Assembly (NCBI GenBank): GCA_024803745.1
Contig: JANJXV010000020.1
Coordinates: forward strand, 23,362,777 to 23,426,776
Source of the DNA: Megascapheus bottae
Taxonomy: Eukaryota > Chordata > Mammalia > Rodentia > Geomyidae
Reading direction: 5' to 3'
DNA length: 64,000 bases
Shown here: positions 1 through 10,460 of the stretch, piece after piece
Layout of the letters: the number at the start of each line of letters is the position of its first letter
How positions within the stretch are numbered: the stretch's first letter is position 1
Notes under the pieces: model-generated
Seen by the model: the letters and a program-made list of their open reading frames with translations, nothing else
Database searches by the model: none
Told to the model about the DNA's origin: nothing
Translations under genes and position numbers: made by a program

Positions 1-1788
1 TCTAAAAGCTAGTTGTAATAATGGCTAGAAACCAGACCAATTAGACTACAAATCAGTGATGTTTGCAAAATAACCTCTGCAAAACTAATGTGTGTAAGGT
101 GAGCCTGTGAGTCCTCCATCTTGTCTTTAGTGGATACTGTTAATTCGAGGACCATAGACATTATGAGGAAGGAAAAGGCATTTTTCAAGGTGATGGAAAC
201 TTAGGGGGCCCCGATGGCTACTTGCAAGAAGCCAAGTTTTGGGCTATAGCTCCCAGATCTGCCCATATTGTGTGACTTTTTAAAAGACTTACTTTAATGT
301 TTAATTTGAATTTGGGTTGTTTTGGTGATTTCTTTTATGTGTTGGAAGTAAGGAATCCTTGGAAGATGAAAGGGGTATTTGAGGCTGCTTTGCATCTTGT
401 ACCCAGGGAAAGTAATTTCAAAGACATCATCCTCTCCCCAGGCCTTTAATCTTGTCTCCTTCCTCTTTGGTCTCCCCAAGGAAAAATACACAAACAAATA
501 TTTTTTTTTCTTTGTATGTTAGAAATAATTTGGGGAGGAGAAACACTGAAGAGGTTTTGATAGAAATTTCCCAACTTACATGTTTGTTTAGGATTAAGTT
601 AATTTGCACAGCATTGTCTCCCAGAATTTACAAATTACTAGAGGGAGATATTTTATTTGGTTTCAGCTCCAGCAATCAGTTGATGTAAGAAACAGTCGAA
701 AGGAATACGATCTTACATTGGATGTCATACCGTGGTTATTTTGTGGAGTTCAGCAATCCTGACAGTAATGTGTAATGCGATTGTACCTCTGGGGTGTGCT
801 ACTGATGTGGTATTTTTTTTTAACCTAATAGCTAAAAAATGCAGTAAGAGATTTTCGCTCATACTTTCTTACCAGCTTTCTAGATAAAATTCATTCTTTC
901 CTAACCTTCTGCCTTTGTCATTGTCAGTGATGAAAATCAAGAAAACCTGAACATTAGCTTAAAATCATCTGAGGACTCACTTTCTAAGGCTTGGGAGGGT
1001 GATTCTTGCCACTGCTTCATACATTCATGCTTTTCCTCAAATCTACTTGAAAATGTTGCGGCTCAAGAAGGAAGGCAAGAAATTCAAGCACTTGGTGCTA
1101 AGAGTCTACCACAGGCTTACTGGGTCAATCATGGCTCTTCTTTCTCCTCTTTCACTTCCTGAATAAAACGGTGCCAGGTCTCTCTGGCTATTCTTTGTTC
1201 TCCTTTTCCATCTTTCATCTCTGATCTAAGTTTTTTAAAAGCAGAAATATGTCAGAATTATTATCTCATACCTTTTTTTGAAGAAAGAAACACATAACAT
1301 TCTCATCCATATCAATCTTTACAGTCCTGCAGTTGATTTCAGGAGTTTGAGGAATCCATTTTTTTTTTTTGCTTTTGGCTAAAAAGAGAAGTATACACAT
1401 ATCTGTGAAGTTACAGGAAAAAAGACTGAATCTTTTAGAAAACAGCTTGCAAAACGAAACTCGAATTTTCCTCCCTTAAGTCATAAGTGGCTTGTTTTGG
1501 GTTACTCTGGATTTCCATTCTGGGACATGTGTGGAGATTTTAGAGCACAATAAAGTAGCTGCTGAGCTTTGTAATTTTCCTGGGAGAAAGCAAAAAGTCT
1601 GCTTCCTTTCCCTGTTACTTCAGAGTCCTTGGAGGACTGGGACACCTAGTTAACATCATGTGACCAAATCTCCCACAATAATGGGCAGGAAGAGACCCCC
1701 TGGGCCACCAAGTGTGATTCACCTGTGTGTGTTATTACCTGGGTGAATGTTCTTTCTTGGACCAGAGAGCATCCCTTCCTCACCAGGA

Positions 1789-1840
1789 ACATCATCATCA
1801 TCATCGTCATCACCATCATTGTCAACATCATCACCATCTT
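1789..1840 (+). repeat. Imperfect (ATC)n microsatellite
   Basis: A run of ATC/CAC-type triplets with interruptions (CATCATCATCATCGTCATCA) is followed a few bases later by a CAG array. Confidence 0.9.
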
Positions 1841-1846
1841 TATGAG

Positions 1847-1873
1847 CAGCAGCAGCAGCAGCAGCAGCAGCAG
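1847..1873 (+). repeat. (CAG)9 microsatellite
   Basis: Nine uninterrupted CAG triplets lie in intron 1, next to the ATC tract. It is non-coding in KLF7. Confidence 0.95.
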
Positions 1874-2354
1874 GTCAAGAGCTCATCTCAGATAACAAGG
1901 GGGAAGGTCAAAGTCATTTTAAGGGAAGAATGACTTTTAAGAGTTTCACAAAGTGGGATACTGTATTTCTCTATATTTTCACATCTCTCTTCTTTCCCAG
2001 AGTTGTTTAATTCCTTTGTAACTCTTGGCCTTTTAGATGAGATAATTAGAATGACTCAGAATAAAAGAAACTAGCAAAAGGGACCACAAATGATGAATTG
2101 ATTGCCAGCAACATAGGTAAGTTGTAGGTGGGCTTTTATTTCCACAAATCTAGGAAAAACATCATTAGAAAACTTCAGTTTCTTTTACCTTTATTTTTAA
2201 CTTACCAATTCGAGTCTAGAAGGATCCAGAGACTCCCAGTAGTCACTCATGATGGCATAGTTACTGAGTTGCGGCAAAAATATTTTACCTATGATTTTAT
2301 CTTGTGCTCAAATGAAAAGATATAGACTATCCCAAACACCATAACTGAAAGAGA

Positions 2355-2585
2355 ACATTAGAACATACCTGTAATCCTAGCACTTGAGAAGCAGAGGCAG
2401 GAAGATTGAGAGTTCAAGGCTAACTTGAACTACAGAAAGCCAGTTTGAGCTACATTAGAGAGAGGGAGAGACAGGCAGAGAGACAGAGACAGAAAGACAG
2501 AGCTAGATAGAGACAGAGATAGAGAGAGGAATAGGGAGAGAGAAGGAGGGAGAGAGGGAAGTAAGAAGGGACAGACAGAGGGAGG
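2355..2585 (+). mobile_element. B1-like SINE with long purine-rich tail
   Basis: The segment ACCTGTAATCCTAGCACTTG and the GAGGCAGGAAGATTGAGAGTT that follows match the B1/7SL-derived SINE body in sense orientation. It is followed by more than 100 bases of GA-rich simple sequence (2461-2585), probably an expanded A-rich tail. Confidence 0.8.
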
Positions 2586-3379
2586 CCAACTTTTAATATC
2601 ATCTTAATAAACCTGACATCTGTCAGTTCTTAGATTCATCTTGGAGATATGTTTAATTTTCCAGGTCTGTCTTTCAACATTTGGCAATCAGCACATTTTC
2701 TCTCCTTTTTTCCCCCCCCTGATCAGGCTTTCTGTAGGAGATAGACTTTTGAAAGAGTGATGACTACAGGGAGGGAAGATAAAAGATCATTTTAAGTACA
2801 TGGGCATGGGAGAAAGCAAAGAGGAAAGAGAGGTTGGTAGCATGGCAGAAACCTACAAAGAAGGTCCTAGAGGAGGTGGTAAAAGGGCAGAAGAGGTTGG
2901 CATCCTGACTTGGCGAATTTCAAGGAGTTTATTATGGGGTTTGGATGAAAGCCTTTTGGAAACTATGGCATTATGCCCATATATGACCAAATGTCTTAAC
3001 ATCTTTCTGAACCCTTGCCCATAGCAAGGAGATTTTTTTAATAAACTTTGTATATACTGCAAAGCTTGAATTATCACGTTCTCTTCAACTTCTGCCTCAG
3101 AAACCCATCAGACAAAGTAGATATAGCAGTAATGTGTTTGAAATCTTTTTTCTTAACCAGGTCTTAGATTATTACTTTTAATAGGCATGTTTCAGCAAGT
3201 AAAAAGACTATGAAAAGCATGAACAATCTATTAAAGAGCTTTCGGGGTGATCATTTCAAAATCAATTTTAGATGATATTTATTAGGTGACAAGGGGGAGT
3301 CATACATTTCACAGCTGACACACCAGAATTTTCATCAAGTTCATTCAGGACTTCTAAATAGATAAGGAAACCACTTTAC

Positions 3380-3560
3380 ATCCGGGTGTGGTGGTACCCA
3401 ACTATAAAGTTCCTGCTACTTGGGAGATAGGAGTAGAGAAGATTGTACTTTAAAGAATTCATCTCAACCAATAGCTCTGCACTGTAGGGCCTACTTGTCA
3501 TCTCAGCTACAGGGCAGCCTGCAATTAGGATGTTGGCAGTTCCAAATCCACCCCAGTCAA
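3380..3560 (+). mobile_element. Degenerate B1-like SINE fragment
   Basis: GGGTGTGGTGGTACCCAACT and CTACTTGGGAGATAGGAG look like diverged B1 left-arm motifs. The rest is not alignable by eye. Confidence 0.45.
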
Positions 3561-3571
3561 AAAACTTTGCT

Positions 3572-3786
3572 AAGCTGGGCACCTGTAATCCTTGCTATTC
3601 AGGAGGCTAAAATCTGAGAATTGTGGTTTGAAACCAGATTGGGCAGAAATTTAGGTGAGACTTTCATCTCCAATTAATCACCATGAAGCCAGAAGTGGAG
3701 CTATGGCTCAAGTGATAGAGTGCTAGACTTGAGCACAAAACCTCAGAGACAGCATCTCTACTCATACTTCAAGTCCCAGGACTGTC
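3572..3786 (+). mobile_element. Composite SINE (B1-like left arm, Geo-like right arm)
   Basis: The left arm has GCTGGGCACCTGTAATCCTT; the middle is CTCCAATTAATCACCA; the right arm has GTGGAGCTATGGCTCAAGTG and ends in a box-B-like TTCAAGTCCC. This is the same architecture as the copies at 6017, 29208, 35888 and 52836. Confidence 0.85.
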
Positions 3787-3837
3787 AAACAAAACAACAA
3801 TGAAAAAAAAAAGCTTATCTAGCTTTCTAGACAGAAC

Positions 3838-4120
3838 AAGCTGAATGTGATGATGTGTGCCTAATACTCCAGCTACACTGGGAAGCATAAAAAAAGATAA
3901 CTTTTCTTAGAAATAGAGATAAAAGGACTAGAGGTATATGACTCAAGTAGTAGAGGACTTGCTGAGCAAATGTGAAGCCCTGAGTTCAGACCCTAGCACC
4001 ACCAAAAACAAACATAGAAAGGAAAAAAAATGGCTGAGGACATAGCTCAAGTGGAAGTGCTTGCCAGCAAAGTATAAGGCTCTGAGTTCAAATTCCAGTT
4101 CAACCTCACTCCCACAAAAT
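3838..4120 (+). mobile_element. Two degraded tRNA-like SINE pieces
   Basis: GCCCTGAGTTCAGACCCTAG near 3977 and the ID-like unit starting ATGGCTGAGGACATAGCTCA at 4029 show box A and box B remnants in sense orientation, separated by A-rich linkers. Confidence 0.6.
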
Positions 4121-5304
4121 AATTACTTTGCACTTGAGAACATTTCCTTCTCATTGCCAACATTTTTCAAGAGGTGAATGTTGGTCCAATAGCTCAAACT
4201 TTAAAGTTGTTTGGTTAGGTCAGCCATAGGGATGCTTCCTATGTCTAAGGTGAAATACAGGATAAGCATGATTTATGTCATTACACTGATCTCCACTGAC
4301 TCAGATTTGGAGTTTTCTGGTTAGCATGTCATTGGAACAGAGTGAATCTGTATTGTATGTAGTTCTTGTGAGCCAGCAAACAAACATTTGAGCAATATAT
4401 CCAAATTTCCAATCTAGAGTTATTCTTCCTCTACTGATAATCACTCTGTCCCCCCTGTCTGCCTAACCATAGTCTACTTTGTACCAACAGGAAGTTATTG
4501 TTGGTACAGTACCACTAAATAAATCTATACATGGCAGTTGAATTATACATTCTTTTCCCAGCCTATGCATTTTCACTAGTCCAGGACCCAGGCCAGGTCC
4601 ATTGTGTTTATTTGTCATAACACAGTTTCTTCTAACCCATGATGGCTTCTTAACTTTGCTTTACTCTTTATGACCTAGATAGTTGGAAAGAAAAGTGACT
4701 GATTATTTGTTATTTTCAGGGGATTCGTCAGATGTTTTCCCCCCATTAGATTGTTTCTATGTATCCTTGGCAGAAATATCATAGAAGAACGTTGCAATAT
4801 CCCTACCATTGCCTGTGGGCACTGTCATATTAGAGTGCATTTTATCAATATGACTTATTACTACTATTGTTCATTTGGATCAGGTGGTTTTTATAGCAGT
4901 TGCTCTATTGCAAAAGTGATTATTTTTGTCTTTGTAATTAATAAATATCTTGATGTCAGGATACTTTGAGAATAGGCAAAGTATTTTGTTTCTTATCTAT
5001 TTAGCTGCTGATTTTGATGTCCCTTGATGATTCTTATTACTTGTTATTATTCTTGCTTGCTTGATAGTCATTTTTATTTTCCTTAATCTTTTTTATTAGT
5101 TGTAATTTTACTGAACTGAACCTTTATTCAGCCATTTATTTATATCACTCTGGGTTTCATTTTATCTACAGATTCTAGTCCATTAATATCATGATTAATT
5201 CTTGTTGCCCAGATTTTGTGATTGAAAACTTCGTTAAGTCGGCACTTGTGCCTTTTTTCCATATTCCTCTCATTTTATAAGCACTTCTAGGGCTCTCTAT
5301 AACT

Positions 5305-5765
5305 TTTTTTTTTGTCATTTGTGTGTGTGGGGGGGTGGGTCATTCTGGGACTCCAAACTCATAACCTTGAGCTAAATGTTCTACCGCTTGAATTAAGCCA
5401 CACTTCCAGCCCTCTTTGCTTTTAGATTATTTTTCAGATAGGGTCTGTGCTTTATTCCTGGCCTACTTTTGGACAGTGATTCTCCTACCTATGCCCCTAG
5501 CATAGCTTAGAATATAGAAGTGAGCACTATGCCTTTTTTTTTTTTTTTTTTTGCCAGTCCTAGGGCTTGAACTCAGGGCCTGGGCACTGTCCCATGGCTT
5601 TGTGCATGCTAGGCAAGTACTCAACTACTAGGCCCATGCCTGCCTTGCTTTTAAAGACAGAGGTTCACTAACTTTTTGCCTTGAACTATGAGCCTCCTAT
5701 ATATTGATATGTACCTCCTCAGTAGCTGGGATCACAGGCAACTGCCCTCATTCCTGGCTTTCTCT
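5305..5765 (-). mobile_element. Cluster of old antisense SINE fragments
   Basis: At least three diverged pieces lie head to tail in antisense. They are an ID-like end (5340-5415), a T-run followed by GCCAGTCCTAGGGCTTGAAC (5532-5640, a shortened IDL-Geo) and a B1-like end with CAGTAGCTGGGATCACAGGC (5645-5765). Confidence 0.65.
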
Positions 5766-6016
5766 AATTCTTGAAGCAACACTTCTTTCAAGAATTCCTT
5801 CCTCCCCTTACTGGATAATGGCAATTAGAAACTAGCATCTTTGGGTTTGTGCTCATTATTACAGGATAATTTTGCCTGTAGCCTCTTTCAGTGGATGGAG
5901 TTAGGAAATATGAGCATGTATGTTTTTAAATCTTTGAATAAATTCTGTTATCTCAATTAACCATTGTAGACATCAACTAAGAAAGTTCTTATGACTACTT
6001 TAAAATGGCATATATT

Positions 6017-6253
6017 GCTGGGTACTGGTGGCTCGCATGTATAATCCTAGCTACTTGAGAAAGGAGGCTGAGATCTGAGGATTTTGGCTCAATCTCTTGG
6101 GCAGGAAAGTCTGTGAAACTCTTTCTCTCCCCCATTAATGACAGGAAAAGCTGGAAGTGGAGCTGTGGCTCCAAGTGGTAGTGCACTAACCTTGAGCAAA
6201 AGAGCTCAGGGACAGTACCTAGGGCCGGAGCTCAACCCCAAGCCAGGGCTGTC
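6017..6253 (+). mobile_element. Composite SINE (B1-like left arm, Geo-like right arm)
   Basis: GCTGGGTACTGGTGGCTCGC opens the left arm. AGTGGAGCTGTGGCTCCAAG and GAGCTCAGGGACAGTACCTA mark the right arm. Confidence 0.85.
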
Positions 6254-7087
6254 AAAAACAAAAAGACATATATTAGTATTGGCTTGGGAATAATATCATT
6301 TTAATGTGTTCTTCAGTCTTAACATTTTAATCTCCATACTTGGACAAGAAAAATCTCGCCCCAGGTTCCAATTGACAAGATCTTTCTTTCAACTTCACCG
6401 TTAGACATTATAAGAAATGGATTTCTTAAGACACAAGTAATTCCACAGTGATTTTTACAGGGTTATCAGCACCTCCTAATAGGTACCCATGCTTCTCTAA
6501 ATCTCAGGTGGAATGAGAATGGAAGAATGGCCTGTGTCAGGATTACAGGTTATGGCCTCTCTGAAGTGATCCAGATTTTAATGTCAGAGCTTTCCCTATG
6601 TTTAGATCATAAGTATGACTCATGTGCTCCGGGGATACAAACCAGGGTATACTGGGAAGATTGTGTTTTTGTAATCCTCCCCTGAGAGTGTGTGAATGTG
6701 TTTAGAATATTTCAGTTCTTCAGAACTCTGAATATCAAGTGATCTGAGCCTCTAACAATCAATTTCTCAGTGGCTTTCAAATCACTGAGCTGGAAAACAT
6801 AAGGGGACAGGGCATACTAACACTCTATCTATAGACAGTGGTGACTGGGGTGGGAATTAGTCCTTAGTGGGAGGTAAGGACATCCTGGAGGCCATGATTC
6901 AGCGGATTTTCCCTGGAACATATCCGGACCTCAAATCTCTGGTTCTTCTCTTTGGGCAAAGCTGAAGAAGCATTAAGATTCTGCTCCCAGAGACATTTAT
7001 TAGTGGTCCTTTCTAAGACTGCCAGCCTCGGCAAGATGGACTATGATACTCTGCAAACCTCAATACCTTTAAAAAGACTGATATCTT

Positions 7088-7272
7088 GGCCAGTAGTTTG
7101 GCCTAGTGGTAGAGTGCTTGCTTTGAATGCACGAAGACCTGTGTTTAATTCCTTGGTACCACATGCATAGAAAAGCTGGAAGTGGTGCTGTGGCTCATGG
7201 GGTAGAGTGCTAGCTTTGAGAAAGCCCAGGGACAGTGCTCAGGCCTTGAGTTCAAGCCCCAGAAATGGCAAA

Positions 7273-7306
<34 letters not shown>

Positions 7307-7310
7307 GGAG
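7088..7310 (+). mobile_element. IDL-Geo SINE with GA-rich tail
   Basis: The ID-like left arm (TTTGGCCTAGTGGTAGAGTG) joins the Geo right arm (GCTGGAAGTGGTGCTGTGGC) and ends at AAGCCCCAGAAATGGC. A GA-rich tail runs from 7273 to 7310. In sense orientation. Confidence 0.9.
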
Positions 7311-7499
7311 GTAAGATTGATATCTTACAGAGTATGGTAATTGATCATAGAGAAATCAAACTAGAAATCAATAATAGATATTTAGAAAATCTTCCAAAGA
7401 TCTGAAGATTAAACACCTCTTTTTACGTTATCCCTGTAGTGATGGATTCTCCTACTGAAAACAAGTATAAAATAATGAGTATAATAGAAAGCAAATTCT

Positions 7500-7705
7500 T
7501 GATGGGAGATGGTGGCTTATGCCAATAATCCTTGCTACTCGGGCAGCTTAAACTTGAAGACTTGTTCCAAGCCAGCCCATGTGGAAAAGTCCATGAGACT
7601 CTGTCTCCAATTAACCAGCTGAAAACCCAGCTGGAGGTGTGGTTCAAGTGGTAGAATACCAGTTGGAAGAAAGTGGAATGAGAGCACGAGGCCTGGATTT
7701 AAGAA
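7500..7705 (+). mobile_element. Degraded composite SINE (B1-like plus Geo-like)
   Basis: GATGGTGGCTTATGCC, CTCCAATTAACCAGC and GGTTCAAGTGGTAGAATACC appear in the expected order. The right end is decayed. Confidence 0.7.
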
Positions 7706-9039
7706 ACATGAATTCTTAAAGCATTGGGGAATCTCAGATTTGAATGACATATAGATAATCAGAAGAAGAAAGCCAAGAGACTTGACAGATAGCTTCAGTA
7801 TTTAGAAATTTGGCTAGGTACTAAGGATGAGGTGGGTACCAGGATAAGGTGTCTGAAGATGGATTTTGTGCTTGTAGGGAAAGGACAGGAGAAGCTTATG
7901 AGACGTTTCATAAATAGGATTTTATAGTCCATAGTTGAATTGGCTGGAGCTAAGACCCAGGGCTCCAGTATTGGAGAGGAATAAATGAGCATTTCTCTTA
8001 ATGAGATGCAAAAAGGAAGGGGAAATTTGGGAAGTGAAATTCAGAAGAGAAGGAGATGAGCATAATGCAAATTTCTGGACCCAGGAAAATAATATTGGAG
8101 TACTATTGGTTTACTGATCCAGAACTATTATTTAATCAATAACTAAAAATCCAAACTTACTTTTCCAATAGTATTTTCTTGATGAATGCCTCCATATTAG
8201 AAGGAGAGAGTTCATTACCCACTCCTCTGTAATGACTTATCATATGCTGATCATTTGGTATCACATTCCTTTGTAAGTCCATGCCATTTTTACCTCATGG
8301 TCATTTATTTTGCACGAGGCCACATGGATCTATTACCCGGCGTTGCTCTAATGCATACAACAAAATCCTGCACCTTGTCTACTTGCCTTAAGCACAGTAG
8401 TTGAATGGATACTTGTGATGTCAGTGTTGAATGAAGGCTGGAATCATTCATTAGTTCCTATCATTAAAAATCAGCTGTGTAATGCAAAGTGGATTCTTAT
8501 TCAGCAATGCAGACTTTAACCAGAAGCAGTCTGATTGGAAAAAAAAGCATTCTTCTGAAATGTCACCCAAATAAAATCCTTCAACATAGGTAGGTATATC
8601 ATTAAGAGGCATTCTTAACAGAAGAAAAGCCTAGAATCAGAACATTGGTGGAAAACACAGAGGCTTTAAGGAGGCAGTAACTTTGAAGCCAGTAGCATTT
8701 AAAATTTCCCATTAGTGTTTGTTTCTTTGTTGGAGCCCAGAAGACAGAGAAAAATGGAGCTGATGGTGGAAGTTAGCAGCATACTTTTATACGAGAATCA
8801 GGAATAGTAGAATGTTTGAGCGAGGCGAGCTGTAGCATTCAAACTCTGTTAACCATGTACTTAAAAAAAAAAAACCAACCAAACAACAACCATAAAAAGT
8901 GCTTCTCTCCTCTTACAAAGACTTGGGAACACCGTGAAACTCAACTTTCGGGGATCCTTCTTTATTTCAGGTGAACATTTCACATGGAGATGCAGAAAGT
9001 TCCTGTGGTTAACAGGCCGCAAAACCTCTTCTTGGAACC

Positions 9040-10460
9040 CGAGAAGCTGGGGCGGGGGGGTGGGGGGGTGCGGTGAACCGTGGCCGCGGGACCCCCGTCC
9101 CCATAGCGCAGAGTGTGGGTGGCAGGGGCATCTGTCATTCTGTACTGTGAGCACCCCCGGGGGTGGGGGGTGGTGTCCTGGGCCTAACAGGCCCGCTTCT
9201 GAACAGGAGCCCTCTCCCTCCAGGAGCTGTCTGCTGGAGGCAGGGCTTGTCGCCCGCGGCCTCCTCCCCGCCAGGTCGGGAGGGAGACGCTGACTTTCCC
9301 CCGTGGTGTTCTCCGGGATCTTCGAGGGGCCCGGTGAACCTTCGTGTCCTTCCCTCGACGGGGCCTCTTCTGAGCCCTTGCTTCCCAGGTTCCCCGTGCC
9401 TGCCCACCCACGGCCCCCCTCCGGGTGTCCCGCGCCTCTGATGGTTATTTCTCCCCCCCCCTCCCTCCCCTGTCCCGGTTCCTTCCCCTCTGCAGACATG
9501 CCTGGAGCTGGAGCGCTACCTGCAGACGGAGCCCCGGCGCATCTCGGAGACGTTCGGTGAGGACCTGGACTGCTTCCTGCACGCCTCTCCCCCGCCGTGC
9601 ATGGAGGAGAGCTTCCGCCGCCTGGACCCGCTGCTGCTCCCGGTGGAGGCCACCCTGTGCGAGAAGAGCTCGGCGGTGGACATCCTGCTCTCCCGGGACA
9701 AGCTGCTCTCCGAGACCTGCCTCAGCCTCCCGCCCGCCGGCTCCTCCCTGGACAGCTACGCGGCCGTCAACCAGGCCCAGCTCAACGCCGTGACCTCGCT
9801 AACGCCCCCCTCGTCCCCCGAGCTCAGCCGCCACCTGGTCAAAACCTCGCAGACTCTGTCGGCCGTGGACGGCACCGTGACCTTGAAACTGGTGGCCAAG
9901 AAGGCTGCGCTGGGCTCGGTCAAGGTGGGCGGGGTGGCCGCGGCTGCAGCGGCCGGGACGGCACCGGCCGGGACCGCCAAGAGCGCCGCCCCGCAGAGCA
10001 GCGACAGTGAACCCGGAGGGGCGGGGGCCGAGGCCTGCCCCGAAAACAAGAAGAGGGTGCACCGCTGTCAGTTTAACGGGTGCCGGAAAGTGTATACAAA
10101 AAGTTCCCACTTAAAGGCCCACCAGAGGACTCACACAGGTAGTGGTAAAAGTTGACCGCACGTGGGTTCTCGGCCCTTCCCTTGCTTTGGGCGCGGTGGG
10201 GTGGGTGCCCTGTGGATGCTGAGAAGCCACCTCCACGCGTATCAGGCTGGCCATCGAGGCAGGAGGGCCTGGGTGGGGGAGCAGGGCCGGAGCCGGGGGC
10301 GGGCGCAGGTACCCTGGGACCTCAGGGCCTCAGCCCAGGGCATGGGGTTTGCCACTGTCTGGGCAGAGGCCTGCAGAAGCAGTGCCCCACCCCAGAGGAG
10401 GCTCACGACCGTGGAAGGGGTCTCCGGTCCTTGTGTCTCACGGGTGCAGGTGGGTGGGTG
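9040..10460. promoter_or_regulatory. GC- and CpG-rich island over KLF7 exon 2
   Basis: Base composition changes abruptly near 9040 from AT-rich intron to GC-rich DNA with frequent CG dinucleotides, and returns towards background after about 10460. The island includes exon 2 and both of its intronic flanks, so codon constraint alone does not explain it. It contains G-run clusters at 9049-9068 and 9157-9173 and a C-run at 9451-9470. It could be an intragenic CpG island, an alternative promoter, or a local hotspot of GC-biased conversion. Confidence 0.7.
9496..10138 (+). CDS. KLF7: KLF7 coding exon 2 (acidic/serine-rich region, linker and zinc finger 1)
   Basis: This is the large internal coding exon of Kruppel-like factor 7, a nuclear transcription factor that binds GC/CACCC boxes and is known for roles in neuronal development and adipocyte biology. 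The exon opens in frame at TCLELERYLQTEPRRISETF straight after a C-rich polypyrimidine tract and CAG. It ends one base into a Gly codon at a GT donor (10139-10140). Assuming the usual 34 residues from exon 1, it encodes residues 35-248. It carries the serine-rich segment with TPPSSPELSRHLVKTSQTLS, an Ala/Gly/Pro-rich linker (about 182-214), the basic PENKKRVHR stretch, and zinc finger 1 with C225, C230, H243 and H247. KLF7 is preferred over KLF6 because RISETFGEDLDCFLHASPPP and the following serine-rich region match KLF7. Codon use is strongly GC-biased. By my recollection of human KLF7 (302 residues), the linker is about four residues longer here. Confidence 0.96.

Larger units (their letters stand above)
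1..9495 (+). other. 3' part of KLF7 intron 1
   Basis: No coding exon is found before 9496. The first coding exon of KLF7 (about 34 residues) was searched for by eye and is not here, so it lies upstream of the window. Bases 1-1780, 1940-2340, 2590-3370, 4130-5290 and 7720-9040 show no gene and no repeat that I can name. The rest holds the SINE clusters and simple repeats listed separately. The intron ends in a very C-rich polypyrimidine tract (about 9451-9493) followed by CAG. Confidence 0.85.

Noticed and set aside
1727..1933. Open frame encoding poly-His and poly-Gln
   Set aside because: It is produced by the ATC and CAG microsatellites; no coding context or splice support.
7088..7260. Possible tRNA genes at box A/box B motifs in SINEs
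   Set aside because: The motifs belong to tRNA-derived SINE arms, repeated many times and without a cloverleaf.
1..9495. KLF7 exon 1 (start of the protein) and promoter
   Set aside because: No sequence encoding the expected N-terminus was found; the first exon lies outside the window.
8861..9499. 212-residue open frame on the - strand next to KLF7 exon 2
   Set aside because: It lies in GC-rich intron, where stop codons are rare by chance; the protein is low-complexity Pro/Gly/Arg with no domain.
9425..10010. Other + and - frames over exon 2 (for example 9425-9793, 9597-10010)
   Set aside because: They are shadows of the KLF7 frame, Pro/Ala/Arg-rich through GC bias. Only the KLF7 frame joins to exons 3 and 4.
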